From positions 1-37,471 of the forward strand of contig CACYUI010000024.1 in assembly GCA_902777605.1 (NCBI GenBank): a stretch of DNA of 37,471 bases. The letters are read 5' to 3'. Shown here piece by piece: positions 1 to 8,201 of this stretch. The notes under the pieces were generated by a model, which saw only the letters and a list, made by a program, of their open reading frames with translations, was not told the DNA's origin and did no database searches. Both the position numbers and the translations under genes were made by a program. The stretch's first letter is position 1. The number at the start of each line of letters is the position of its first letter. Source of the DNA: an uncultured bacterium (GTDB lineage: Bacteria; Cyanobacteriota; Vampirovibrionia; Gastranaerophilales; Gastranaerophilaceae).

Positions 1-239
1 GTTTACCCGTCTTTGGTCGAACCGTACAATTGATTAGTGAATGGAAATAAAGCTTGGGTGCTTTCTTTGGGGGGCAAATAAATTCGGTTTGTAGTATCAA
101 TACAAGATTGGAAGTAAAGCTAAAAGTTTCTTTGCTGGCAAAGAAATGAACATACAAAAAGTACATTTCTTTTAAGCTTTTTGCACCAATTTATATAGTT
201 TGCATATTTTAAATATTTTAGTAGTACTATTTCAAAAGT
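1..239. other. Intergenic lead-in with alternative hairpins
   Basis: No complete gene is visible. Short open stretches run in from the left edge (frame 1 to a stop at 31-33, frame 3 to a stop at 48-50), so the tail of an upstream gene may be present, but I cannot choose a frame. Two mutually exclusive stems share one strand: 127-134 with 139-146 (TTTCTTTG/CAAAGAAA), and 140-148 with 164-172 (AAAGAAATG/CATTTCTTT). The second is followed by a short T-rich stretch and could be a weak terminator. A related fragment (CTTTCTTTGGGGGGCAAA) lies near 61-79, so this may be dispersed-repeat debris. Confidence 0.35.
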
Positions 240-281
240 TTGATTCATGATAAAATCAAATCTGGAAGGGATAGAGTATTG

Positions 282-1784
282 ATGAAACAAATTTTGTTAT
301 ATACTGTACTGGGTGTGTTATGCATTTTTTTAAGCTGTTTGGCTATAAATTATGATTATGACTTTTTTGCCAGATTAATAGTTGGAGAACAGTTTATAGA
401 ACACGGAATTCTTCCCTATAAAGATTTTCTTTCATATACCCCTACCCATCCTTGGTATGACCATGAATGGGGTTCGGGAGTTGTATTTTACTTCGTTCTT
501 AAATATTTCGGAAGTGCAGGAATCTTGTTTTTGCACGCAATTTTAATGTTTGGGGTTGCATTTTTTGTTATAAAAATTCAAAGATTACAAAGACATTCTT
601 ATCCTGTTTCGTTAGTTTTCATGTCTATATTTTTAATATTATTTGCACATCTAAACCCGAACTTGATACGCTGCCAAATGTTCAGCTTTTTCTTTTTTAG
701 TATGTTTTTATTTTTGCTGGAACATTATAGAAAGTACAATTCAAAACTTATATGGCTGATTCCCCCGCTTGTTGTAGTGTGGAATAATTTGCATGGTGGA
801 GTTGTATCAGGACTAGGAATACTCTTTATATATTTAATTATAGCCATTTTTAAGAAAAAAAATTGGCAACAGCTTTTGTATGTTTTTTGTATTTCTTTAC
901 CATTGCTTGTAATAAATCCTTACGGTATAAAATATTTGGCATTCTTATTTTCTGCAACAACAAAGAATAGAAAATATATAGTAGAATGGTGGCCATTCTA
1001 TGCTGCAAGACACTGGTTGTATTATCTTTTACCGTCATTGTACGGAATTTATGCAAGTTTCGTGTCAATAAAAAAACAACTAAAACTCAAAAAATACGAT
1101 GTTGTAAAGATTTTACTGTTAACAATAACTCTTTTTGAAGGTTTAGCACATGTAAAACTATTATCACTGACAATTATAACGGCAGCAGCACTGTGTTACA
1201 AAGAAATGAGTCATGCCTTCTTGAAATATAAAACAATGCTGAAACATGTAGAAAAAAGCTTATACGCAGTAATTATAATGCTTGGTTTATCTGTTCCATT
1301 GTTTTCCCCGACATACCCCAGAGCAGCTCTGTACAAATTTCCTTTGTATGAAGTTGAATTTCTAAAAATTAACAATATAAAAGGAAATATTGTTGTTCCT
1401 TTTGGATTTGGCAGTTATGTTTCATATAAACTATACCCTAATAATCATATATATATGGATGGCAGATATGAAGAGGTGTATAACGATAAAGAGTATGAAG
1501 CATTGAGAAACTATGAGTTAGCAGAACAAAATTGGAGAGATATATATACAAAATACGATACAGACATATTAATGACTAAAAAGACGGTTGACATCTACGA
1601 AGTTTTAAAAAAAGATAAAGAGTGGGTTCATTTGTTTGACGGCAGACAGTGCGGAATATTTGTTAAACGCGATAATGTAAAAAAATCTTATATTGAACCA
1701 AAATATAATCTTGAATATTATAAACAATCAATGTTTGAAGGATTCTTTGGAAACAACTTAAGGAGAAAAGTAAATGACCAATAA
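282..1784 (+). CDS. Multi-pass membrane protein, GT-C glycosyltransferase-like
   Basis: A 500-residue integral membrane protein with about ten hydrophobic segments. After the first membrane segment comes an extracytoplasmic loop with an acidic/aromatic signature (an Asp-Phe-Phe-Ala-Arg stretch, then a SYTPTHPWYDHEW-type motif) that resembles GT-C lipid-linked sugar transferases. A soluble C-terminal domain of about 130 residues (from about 360) carries a YMDGRYEEVY-type motif. ATG 282 is chosen over TTG 240 because GGAAGGG lies 11 nt upstream. The stop overlaps the patatin start by 11 nt, so the two are probably one operon. A transferase acting on envelope glycans is inferred from architecture; donor and acceptor are unknown. 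Confidence 0.6.
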   Translation: MKQILLYTVLGVLCIFLSCLAINYDYDFFARLIVGEQFIEHGILPYKDFLSYTPTHPWYDHEWGSGVVFYFVLKYFGSAGILFLHAILMFGVAFFVIKIQRLQRHSYPVSLVFMSIFLILFAHLNPNLIRCQMFSFFFFSMFLFLLEHYRKYNSKLIWLIPPLVVVWNNLHGGVVSGLGILFIYLIIAIFKKKNWQQLLYVFCISLPLLVINPYGIKYLAFLFSATTKNRKYIVEWWPFYAARHWLYYLLPSLYGIYASFVSIKKQLKLKKYDVVKILLLTITLFEGLAHVKLLSLTIITAAALCYKEMSHAFLKYKTMLKHVEKSLYAVIIMLGLSVPLFSPTYPRAALYKFPLYEVEFLKINNIKGNIVVPFGFGSYVSYKLYPNNHIYMDGRYEEVYNDKEYEALRNYELAEQNWRDIYTKYDTDILMTKKTVDIYEVLKKDKEWVHLFDGRQCGIFVKRDNVKKSYIEPKYNLEYYKQSMFEGFFGNNLRRKVNDQ

Positions 1785-3000
1785 CCCTATGAGATATACC
1801 TGCTTGTTTGGAGGCGGGGCTGTACGAGGTTTGGCATATGCAGGAACAATAAGAGCTTTAGAAGAGCTTGGCGTTGAGTATGATATTATCGGAGGTTCTT
1901 CGGTTGGTTCTATTATAGCAGCCCTTGTTGCAAGCGGTTATAAATCGTTTGAAATAGAAAATTTCTTTATGAAAGTTAATTTTGATTTGTTTAAAGATAT
2001 TCATTTAGGCTTTGGCAAAGGATTTGCTTTGTCAAAAGGCGGAATTTTTCAGGATTGGTTGAATGAACTTTTAAATAATAAATGCCAGCATTCTTGCGGG
2101 GGGAATGTAACCTTTAAAAGCGTAGAAAAGCCGCTGGTTGTTATTACTACGGATATAAAAAACTTCAAAACACAAGAATTTTCTGTATTTGAAACACCTG
2201 ATTTTGAGGTTGCTCAAGCTATAAAAATTTCATCAAGCATGCCGGGGTTGATGGCGCCGTATGAATATAACGGCTCATATTTGGTAGATGGTGATTTACA
2301 AAAAGCATCACCAATGTGGCGATTGTCTAAAAATCTAAACGAGTCGGAGAGTAGAATTTTAGAATTCAGACTTGAGGGTGATTATAGTAAAGATGAGAAT
2401 AACCCGATTTCATTTATAAATACCATATATAGTTGTGTTACTGATGTTGCAACAGATTTTGTTTCGGAGCTCTATTGTCAAAATGACAGATACGATTGCA
2501 TAAAAATTGATACAGGAGATGTATTCTTTGCTGATTTTAATCTAAATAAAGATGCTCGAAGAAAGCTTATTAACCTGGGCTACGAACAAACAATGAAATA
2601 TTTTAAAAATATACTTCCCAAGAAAAAAGAAAATTTAATAGAAATATATTCTTCTATCATCAAAGATTTAAAAAAAGCAAGAAAAGGTTTGAAATCAAAC
2701 AATGTAGAAGAAGTTCAGTGGTGGTTCGGAAAAATTTTCACAACACTTTGTGAAAACAAAGAACTTACTGATCCACTCATCTATAAAGCGATTGTTGACT
2801 TGAAAAATAATATCGTTAATAATACATCAACGATACTTTTCTTCCATACCAGATTTAAAAATCAAAAAGATATAGAAGAAGAAACTGATAAATTGGTAAC
2901 AAAACTAAGTGAAAGATTAGCAGATTTAAAATTATATAATCAGATAATAAAAACTCCGTCAAAATCGGTTGAAACCATTTCTGACACAGGCTTACAGTAG
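1774..3000 (+). CDS. Patatin-like phospholipase
   Basis: A 408-residue protein whose first ~200 residues form a patatin lipid acyl hydrolase domain. The oxyanion-hole loop GGGAVRG is at 13-19, the nucleophile elbow GSSVG at 41-45 (Ser43), and the second dyad residue is in DGD at 172-174 (Asp172). Patatins are Ser-Asp lipases acting on phospholipid or acylglycerol. The C-terminal ~200 residues are helical and charged, match no domain I recognise, and make the protein longer than a minimal patatin. There is no signal peptide, so it is probably cytoplasmic or membrane-associated. AAGGAG at 1760-1765 supports the start. It overlaps the upstream membrane-protein gene, suggesting a joint role in envelope lipid or glycan metabolism. 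Confidence 0.85.
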   Translation: MTNNPMRYTCLFGGGAVRGLAYAGTIRALEELGVEYDIIGGSSVGSIIAALVASGYKSFEIENFFMKVNFDLFKDIHLGFGKGFALSKGGIFQDWLNELLNNKCQHSCGGNVTFKSVEKPLVVITTDIKNFKTQEFSVFETPDFEVAQAIKISSSMPGLMAPYEYNGSYLVDGDLQKASPMWRLSKNLNESESRILEFRLEGDYSKDENNPISFINTIYSCVTDVATDFVSELYCQNDRYDCIKIDTGDVFFADFNLNKDARRKLINLGYEQTMKYFKNILPKKKENLIEIYSSIIKDLKKARKGLKSNNVEEVQWWFGKIFTTLCENKELTDPLIYKAIVDLKNNIVNNTSTILFFHTRFKNQKDIEEETDKLVTKLSERLADLKLYNQIIKTPSKSVETISDTGLQ

Positions 3001-3017
3001 CAATTTTTCCCGCTTCA

Positions 3018-3035
3018 AATTGTTAAGTTTTGTAA
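3018..3035 (+). promoter_or_regulatory. HLR1-like direct-repeat operator, copy 1
   Basis: The 18-nt sequence AATTGTTAAGTTTTGTAA is identical to copies at 15867-15884 and (other strand) 11086-11103. Read on the minus strand it is TTTACA-AAAC-TTAACA: two half sites 10 bp apart, one base off the cyanobacterial HLR1 consensus (G/T)TTACAWWNN(G/T)TTACA. It lies about 50 bp upstream of the -35 of the sigma-factor promoter. Binding by an OmpR-family regulator is inferred. Confidence 0.45.
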
Positions 3036-3084
3036 AACTTTGCTCAAAAAACGGGTGTTTTTGTAATATTTCTTAATAAAACTA

Positions 3085-3113
3085 TTGAATTTTATATATC
3101 GTTGATATATCAT
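3085..3113 (+). promoter_or_regulatory. Sigma-70 type promoter for the sigma-factor gene
   Basis: TTGAAT (3085-3090), a 17-bp spacer and TATCAT (3108-3113). The 14 nt AATAAAACTATTGA at 3075-3088, overlapping the -35, recur exactly at 4259-4272 in front of pckA. Confidence 0.5.
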
Positions 3114-3204
3114 AAGTATATAAGGATTGTATTTGTTATGTGTTGCCCCATCAATTCCTTATAGATATGTGTTATCAAAAATATACATTTATAGGAGTTT
3201 AATT

Positions 3205-4101
3205 ATGAAAGATCAAGTTATCAGTATGAAAAGAACAGGTGTTACTAATCCTGCAAGAGAAGGTTTTGTGTCAGTTTCTTCTTCTGAAGATATGAGTGCT
3301 TATTTAAGAAAAGCAAACAGTTTTAAATCTTTAACAGCAGAAGAAGAAAAGGAATTCTCATTGAGAGCAAAAGGAGGAGATAAGGAGGCTAAGAAAATTC
3401 TTGTACAATCTAATTTAAAATTAGTTTTGACAATTGCAAGAAAGGCAATTCATGTTTCAAAGCTTCCGATGGTTGACTTGATACAGGAAGGGAATTTAGG
3501 ACTAATGGTTGCGGTTGAAAAATTCAATCCCGAACTTGGATACAGATTTTCAACTTATGCAACATGGTGGATTAAACAGGCTATGTTCAAAGCAATTTCA
3601 GAACAATCATATTGCATGAAGATACCTGTTTATATCCAAGAAACATTGTCAAAGTTTTCTAAGGTTAAAGCTGAGATGGAAAGAGCTTATAACTGTCAGG
3701 TTACAAACAAAGATGTTGCAGAAAAAATGAACATTGAGCCTGAAAAAATTGATACTTATTTGTCAGCTTACTCATCAACAGTTTCAATTGAAGGTACTTT
3801 TGATGCAAACAACGGAAGCGAATTAAATGTTGCAGATGTATTAGAAGATGACAAAACTTCAGTAGAAGAAAACATTGAGTACGAAGAATTGAAGAAGGAA
3901 ATTTCTCAAATTGTGTCTGTATTGAAAGAAAGAGAACAGGCAGTTATCAAGATGAGATTCGGGTTAGAAAACTTTGCAAAAACAACACTCGAAGATATCG
4001 GAAAAATGTTTGGTGTAACCAAAGAATGCATCAGACAAACAGAAATGAGAGCATTAAACAAATTAAGAAACAACCTATCGACAAGTTGTTATGCTAATTA
4101 G
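3205..4101 (+). CDS. RNA polymerase sigma-70 family factor (RpoD/SigA-like, short)
   Basis: A 298-residue sigma factor. Region 1.2 is near residues 29-60, and region 2 carries the RFSTYATWWIKQAM core (about 114-127) for -10 recognition and melting. The following ISEQ...MKIPVYIQET stretch is typical of group 1/2 factors. Region 3 spans about 150-215, and region 4 (about 240-290) ends in a helix-turn-helix (TLEDIGKMFGVTKECIRQTE) for -35 binding. The acidic region 1.1 and the long non-conserved insert of primary sigmas are absent, so it could be a group 2 alternative factor or a compact primary one. ATG 3205 is chosen because AGGAG sits 7 nt upstream; an in-frame extension to 3127 runs through the leader. 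It has its own promoter and an upstream HLR1-like box. Confidence 0.9.
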   Translation: MKDQVISMKRTGVTNPAREGFVSVSSSEDMSAYLRKANSFKSLTAEEEKEFSLRAKGGDKEAKKILVQSNLKLVLTIARKAIHVSKLPMVDLIQEGNLGLMVAVEKFNPELGYRFSTYATWWIKQAMFKAISEQSYCMKIPVYIQETLSKFSKVKAEMERAYNCQVTNKDVAEKMNIEPEKIDTYLSAYSSTVSIEGTFDANNGSELNVADVLEDDKTSVEENIEYEELKKEISQIVSVLKEREQAVIKMRFGLENFAKTTLEDIGKMFGVTKECIRQTEMRALNKLRNNLSTSCYAN

Positions 4102-4157
4102 TTATGTGGAGAGAGTAACCAAAAAGCAGTATAAAAAATACAACAATACCGCAACTA

Positions 4158-4192
4158 CCTCTCCCCTTGAGGGAGAGGGGTGGGGTGAGGGG
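4158..4192. repeat. REP-like palindrome (CCTCTCCC family), copy 1
   Basis: CCTCTCCC at 4158-4165 and GGGAGAGG at 4171-4178 form an 8-bp stem around CTTGA, followed by a G-rich GGGGTGGGGTGAGGGG tail. Related hairpins occur at 5948-5984, 15131-15162 and 19861-19896. This is a dispersed extragenic palindrome. The rest of the 239-nt gap before pckA holds only the pckA promoter. Confidence 0.7.
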
Positions 4193-4268
4193 TTAAAATA
4201 TTAGAAATTTAAGTTTTTGTACACCAAGTCAAATTTACAAAAATAGTGTATATCCTACAATAAAACTA

Positions 4269-4296
4269 TTGATTTTCGCCTTTGATATAGTAAAAT
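4269..4296 (+). promoter_or_regulatory. Promoter of pckA
   Basis: TTGATT (4269-4274), a 16-bp spacer and TAAAAT (4291-4296), about 45 nt before the start codon. It shares AATAAAACTATTGA and a downstream TTGATATA with the sigma-gene promoter. Confidence 0.5.
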
Positions 4297-4340
4297 GGGG
4301 CATGTATAAGTAGGTTTACTTAAAGAAGGAGAATTTACAT

Positions 4341-5939
4341 ATGGAAACTTATGGTATTGAAAAATGGGGAATCACATCTCCGAGTGAAGTTCACAGAAAC
4401 TGGACTCCTGCACAACTTACAGAAGCAGCTTTAAGAAGAGGCGAAGGCAAACTTTCTGAAACAGGTGCTTTAGTTGTTACTACAGGAAAATACACAGGTC
4501 GTTCACCTAAGGACAAATTCATTGTTGATACAGAATCTATTCACAATGATATTGCTTGGGGCAATGTTAACAGACCTATTTCAAGAGAAGCATTTAACTC
4601 AATCAGAGATAAAATTGCTAACTACTTGAACGGTAAAGAAGTATTTATTTTTGACGGTTATGCAGGTGCTGATAAAAAATATACTCAAAAATTCAGAGTT
4701 ATCAATGAACTTGCTTCACAAAACATGTTCATTCACCAATTATTAATCAGACCAACCGCAGAAGAATTAGCATCATACGGCGAAGCTGATTACACAATCC
4801 TTTGTGCTCCTGGCTTCAAATGCGATCCTGCTGTTGACGGAACAAATTCAGAAGCTTGTATTGCAATCGATTATGAAGCTCATACAATCATTATTGCAGG
4901 TTCACAATATTCAGGCGAAATCAAAAAATCAGTTTTCGCAACTATGAACTATGTTATGACTAAGAAGAATGTTCTTCCGATGCACTGTTCAGCTAACATG
5001 GATCCTGCATCAGGTGAAACAGCTGTTTTCTTTGGTCTTTCAGGAACAGGTAAAACAACTTTATCAGCTGACCCTGCTCGTAAGTTAATCGGTGATGACG
5101 AACACGGCTGGTCACCTGACGGTGTATTCAACTTTGAAGGCGGCTGCTACGCAAAATGTATCAACCTTACTGAAGAAAATGAACCTGATATTTACCACGC
5201 AATCAAATTCGGTTCTTTGGTAGAAAATGTTATTATGAATGACGAAACAAGAGAACTTGATTTTGCTGACGGTTCTTTGACAGAAAACACTCGTGTAGGC
5301 TACCCTGTTAACTATATTAACAACGCAGCAATTCCTTCAAAAGGCGGAATTCCGAAAGTTGTTGTATTCTTGACAGCTGATGCATTCGGTGTTCTTCCTC
5401 CAATCTCAAGATTAGATAAGAATGCTGCAATGTACCACTTCGTAACAGGTTTCACTTCTAAGCTAGCAGGTACTGAAAGAGGTATTACAGAACCTGTTCC
5501 TACATTCTCAACATTGTTCGGCGAACCATTCATGCCAATGGATGCTTCAGTTTACGCTAAGATGTTAGGTGACAAACTTGACCAATACGGGACTAAGGTT
5601 TACTTAGTTAACACTGGTTGGGCTGGCGGCTCAGCTTCATCAGGTGCTAAGAGAATGAAACTTGCTTATACAAGAGCTATGGTTACAGCAGCTCTTAACG
5701 GCTCATTCGATTCTATCGAATTCAAACACCACGATGTATTCAATGTAGATTATCCTACATCTTGTCCTAATGTTCCTGCTGAAATGTTAGATGCAAGAGG
5801 AATGTGGGCAGATAAACAAGCTTACGATGAAGCTGCTAACAAGTTGGCTACAATGTTCAACGATAACTTCGCTAAGAAGTATCCTAACATGCCTTCAGAA
5901 ATCGTAAACGCAGGTCCTAAACCAATGAGTTTGGTATAA
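4341..5939 (+). CDS. pckA: Phosphoenolpyruvate carboxykinase (ATP)
   Basis: A 532-residue, full-length ATP-dependent PEPCK. It interconverts oxaloacetate plus ATP with PEP, CO2 and ADP at the gluconeogenesis/anaplerosis node in the cytosol. The P-loop GLSGTGKTT is at 232-240, the metal/nucleotide motif IGDDEHGW at 250-257, and the substrate-side TGRSPKDKF at 52-60. In fermentative gut bacteria the enzyme often runs in the carboxylating direction to make oxaloacetate and ATP; that direction here is inferred. AAGGAG ends 9 nt before the ATG. The gene has more C-ending codons than its neighbours, consistent with high expression. It is a single-gene transcript with its own promoter and a strong terminator. 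Confidence 0.97.
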   Translation: METYGIEKWGITSPSEVHRNWTPAQLTEAALRRGEGKLSETGALVVTTGKYTGRSPKDKFIVDTESIHNDIAWGNVNRPISREAFNSIRDKIANYLNGKEVFIFDGYAGADKKYTQKFRVINELASQNMFIHQLLIRPTAEELASYGEADYTILCAPGFKCDPAVDGTNSEACIAIDYEAHTIIIAGSQYSGEIKKSVFATMNYVMTKKNVLPMHCSANMDPASGETAVFFGLSGTGKTTLSADPARKLIGDDEHGWSPDGVFNFEGGCYAKCINLTEENEPDIYHAIKFGSLVENVIMNDETRELDFADGSLTENTRVGYPVNYINNAAIPSKGGIPKVVVFLTADAFGVLPPISRLDKNAAMYHFVTGFTSKLAGTERGITEPVPTFSTLFGEPFMPMDASVYAKMLGDKLDQYGTKVYLVNTGWAGGSASSGAKRMKLAYTRAMVTAALNGSFDSIEFKHHDVFNVDYPTSCPNVPAEMLDARGMWADKQAYDEAANKLATMFNDNFAKKYPNMPSEIVNAGPKPMSLV

Positions 5940-5947
5940 ATTATGCA

Positions 5948-5984
5948 CCCTCCCCTTGAGGGAGGGTCGACATCTTTGATGTCG
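5948..5984. repeat. REP-like palindrome, copy 2, with a second stem
   Basis: CCCTCCC (5948-5954) and GGGAGGG (5960-5966) enclose CTTGA, followed at once by CGACATC (5968-5974) and GATGTCG (5978-5984). It lies in the pckA 3' UTR, before the terminator. Confidence 0.65.
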
Positions 5985-6007
5985 GGGTGGGGTTTATATT
6001 ATTAAAA

Positions 6008-6040
6008 AAGGTGCATCAAATGATGCACCTTATTTTTTGT
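6008..6040 (+). terminator. Rho-independent terminator of pckA
   Basis: AAGGTGCATC (6008-6017) and GATGCACCTT (6022-6031) form a 10-bp stem with an AAAT loop, followed by a T-rich tract. Confidence 0.9.
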
Positions 6041-6043
6041 TTT

Positions 6044-6067
6044 GTTGGGGTGGAAACCCAAACCTAC
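6044..6067 (-). repeat. GTAGGT-hairpin repeat, copy 1
   Basis: On the minus strand a GTAGGT lead is followed by GGGT, a short loop and ACCC. It belongs with 8999-9022 and 17962-17986; a half copy (GTAGGTTGGG) lies at 6192-6201. Confidence 0.5.
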
Positions 6068-6070
6068 AAA

Positions 6071-6135
6071 CTCATTTACCCCCCTCATTTACCCCCCTCA
6101 TTTACCCCCCTCATTTACCGCCTTCATTTACCCCT
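6071..6135. repeat. 13-bp C-rich tandem repeat, possible G-quadruplex
   Basis: The unit CTCATTTACCCCC is repeated exactly at 6071-6083, 6084-6096 and 6097-6109. A fourth unit with one change (6110-6122) and a degenerate fifth follow. The minus strand therefore has three runs of five or six G spaced by TAAATGA-type loops, plus shorter G-runs. The rest of 6041-6254 holds hairpin-repeat fragments and the promoter of the next gene. Confidence 0.8.
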
Positions 6136-6204
6136 CGTATCATTTTATTAGATTTATCGTACCATTATGATACGATATTAATCAAAAAAAAGTAGGTTGG
6201 GCAA

Positions 6205-6232
6205 TTTACGATTCACGATAATAATGTATAAT
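6205..6232 (+). promoter_or_regulatory. Promoter of the azoreductase-like gene
   Basis: TTTACG (6205-6210), a 16-bp spacer and a consensus TATAAT (6227-6232), 22 nt before the start codon. Confidence 0.65.
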
Positions 6233-6254
6233 ATCCTTATAGAAGGAGAATATT

Positions 6255-6836
6255 ATGAAAATTTTATATGTAAACGCATCCGTAAGACCTGATTCAAGAA
6301 CAAAAAGAATTGCAAGATACCTTTTAGACAGAATTCCTGCCGAGAAAAAAATTGTTAATCTTGGAGAGGAAGATATACGACCGTTGAATAACGAGCTTTT
6401 AGAGCTTAGAACAAGACTAACTGCAGAAAAAGAGTTTGATAATGCAATCTTTCATTATGCCAAAGATTACGCAGAAGCTGATATGATAATTGTTGTTGCA
6501 CCGTATTGGGATTTGTCTTTTCCTGCATCTCTAAAAAACTATATAGAAACAATAAATGTCAACGGAATTGTTTTCAGATACACTAACGAAGGAAAAGTTG
6601 AAGGCTTGTGCAGGGCAAAAAAACTCGTTTATTTAACAACATCAGGCGGTAAAATTATCTCTGACGAGTTTGGATTTGGGTATATAAAAGAACTCGCTCA
6701 AAAATTCCACGGAATAAAAGATGTAGAGTATATAAAAGCAGAAGGACTTGACATAGAAGGAGCTCAAGTAGAAGAAATTTTGCAAAAAGCAGAAAAAAAT
6801 ATCGATAAAATCCTAAGCGATATTAATCAAGCTTAA
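6255..6836 (+). CDS. FMN-dependent NADH-azoreductase-like flavoprotein
   Basis: A 193-residue flavodoxin-fold quinone/azo reductase of the AcpD/AzoR family. The N-terminal strand and phosphate loop (ILYVNASVRPDSRTKRIA, about 3-20) bind FMN. APYWDLSFPASLKNYIE (about 82-98) is the family's flavin/dimer motif, and LTTSGG (about 127-132) is the second flavin contact. It would reduce quinones or azo compounds with NAD(P)H as a cytosolic dimer; the substrate is unknown. AGAAGGAG lies 7-8 nt before the ATG. Its 3' end overlaps the convergent DUF4127 gene by 14 nt, with no intrinsic terminator seen between them. Confidence 0.85.
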   Translation: MKILYVNASVRPDSRTKRIARYLLDRIPAEKKIVNLGEEDIRPLNNELLELRTRLTAEKEFDNAIFHYAKDYAEADMIIVVAPYWDLSFPASLKNYIETINVNGIVFRYTNEGKVEGLCRAKKLVYLTTSGGKIISDEFGFGYIKELAQKFHGIKDVEYIKAEGLDIEGAQVEEILQKAEKNIDKILSDINQA

Positions 6837-8145
6837 CTTCTATTTCAAATTTTCTGTTCCAGGGGTAAGTGTACTTTGCATGAATTGGGATGCCCAGCTT
6901 TGAACTTATTATTTCTTCGTAAGGAATCATAAGTTCTGATATGTCGCAAGACTCTGAAATTTGCCCCCTAACATTCGCTTGATATGCCCAATCGTCTAAA
7001 TATCTGACTGCTTGCAGTTTTTTATATGCGTGTTCATTATACTTAAAGGCTCTGTATTTAACCTTAACTCCGGCAAGCAGACTACCTAAACTGTTAGCAC
7101 TCGTGTTCCAAGCCGAATATCCGTAATCAGGAAGCTTGTAGTTAAGAAGTGTTTTGACAAACTCGTTATCAGCTCCGTTTGCATATCTTACATCCGCTAC
7201 TGCAAACGGTTTGTTCGGAACTCTGTAACCCCATTTATATGGTTCTGTATCCCAGCCCATAACATGTTCACCTTGTTTTTCTTTAAAATTGTTTATAATA
7301 AGTACAACATCGGCTTCCCATTGAGAATCAACAACTGTAAATCCTCCAAGCTCTAACTGCCCGAGAACGGACTGCTCTATTGATACATCTTCGTAGTTGG
7401 AAATCCTGTCTTTGTATTCAGGCTCAATAAATTGTGGGTAAATATTAATTTGTTTTGGTATTGCGCGAGCCAACAGTGTTAGCGGTATTTCGTCCGCTCC
7501 GGTTTTTGTAGTTGCGCCCCAATTTTCGAGCATAATAGATTCAGAAACATTAAACCCAAACTCTGCACAATCGTCTTTTGAAAAAATAAGAGTATCAAAA
7601 AGCCCCTCGCTTTGCCAATCAAGATAGAGCGCATTTATTCCGAAGTTCCTTTTTCTTGTGTTTAAATAGTCCTCTAAAATTTCCCTCGGAATATCGGTTT
7701 CAATAGGTTTTTTGTATTTGCAAGAATTGAAAGAAAATTCAAAAATCTTCTTGCCCCACTCTGACCAGTATTCTTTCTCTTCTTCGTTGACATTGTTATT
7801 AGAAATTCGCATTATACTTGAAAAAGCATAAACTTTTTTGCCTCTGAGTATCGGCTTTAATCTTTCTACTCTTGATTTTATCGTATCAAAACTGTCTGTT
7901 ATTCTCCTTGATGGTATTAATCCTCCGTACGCAAGAGTATCGAGAGATAAAACCATACAATGAATATCTTGCGGTAAATCTTTTAGCCAGCCAAATAAAC
8001 CTTCAATATCTGCAGATTTTGTTAAACTGCCAAGCATTTCTCTTGGCGGAATAAAAAGCTCAATCGTTTCGTCAATAGCGCAAATATCTTTTGCTAAATT
8101 ATAACAAACAGGTCTGTTATCAATTGGTATAAAGCATATCTTCAT
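6823..8145 (-). CDS. DUF4127 family protein
   Basis: A 440-residue protein of the DUF4127 family. It opens with the family signature MKICFIPIDNRPVCY, followed by PPREMLGS and SLDTLAYGGLIPSR (about residues 70-85). The family has no assigned biochemical function that I know, and I do not propose one. ATG 8145 is chosen because the conserved domain starts there; a longer frame to 8199 would cross the divergent promoter region. Upstream is TTTACA-18-TACAAT, with the -10 ending 7 nt before the ATG and only a weak AAGAG, so the mRNA is probably leaderless or nearly so. It diverges from the HAD phosphatase gene with a 56-nt spacer. Confidence 0.8.
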   Translation of the reverse strand: MKICFIPIDNRPVCYNLAKDICAIDETIELFIPPREMLGSLTKSADIEGLFGWLKDLPQDIHCMVLSLDTLAYGGLIPSRRITDSFDTIKSRVERLKPILRGKKVYAFSSIMRISNNNVNEEEKEYWSEWGKKIFEFSFNSCKYKKPIETDIPREILEDYLNTRKRNFGINALYLDWQSEGLFDTLIFSKDDCAEFGFNVSESIMLENWGATTKTGADEIPLTLLARAIPKQINIYPQFIEPEYKDRISNYEDVSIEQSVLGQLELGGFTVVDSQWEADVVLIINNFKEKQGEHVMGWDTEPYKWGYRVPNKPFAVADVRYANGADNEFVKTLLNYKLPDYGYSAWNTSANSLGSLLAGVKVKYRAFKYNEHAYKKLQAVRYLDDWAYQANVRGQISESCDISELMIPYEEIISSKLGIPIHAKYTYPWNRKFEIEVKLD

Positions 8146-8152
8146 ACTCTTG

Positions 8153-8182
8153 ATTGTATCATATTGAGATATACTTTGTAAA
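8153..8182 (-). promoter_or_regulatory. Divergent promoter for the DUF4127 gene
   Basis: On the minus strand, TTTACA (8177-8182), an 18-bp spacer and TACAAT (8153-8158) end 7 nt before the start codon. This predicts transcription starting at or beside the ATG. Confidence 0.5.
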
Positions 8183-8184
8183 TT

Positions 8185-8201
8185 TATGATAAAATACAAA
8201 T
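8185..8201 (+). promoter_or_regulatory. -10 region of the HAD gene, leaderless spacing
   Basis: TAAAAT at 8190-8195 is followed by exactly 6 nt and then ATG 8202. No Shine-Dalgarno sequence is present. An overlapping TATGAT (8185-8190) is the alternative -10. The -35 is weak (TTGAGA 8164-8169). Confidence 0.45.

Noticed and set aside
3127..3204. Longer sigma-factor start
   Set aside because: The extension runs through the leader and lacks a ribosome site; AGGAG before ATG 3205 is clear.
6071..6135. CRISPR-like array
   Set aside because: Units are 13 bp, directly adjacent and with no unique spacers; it is a simple tandem repeat.
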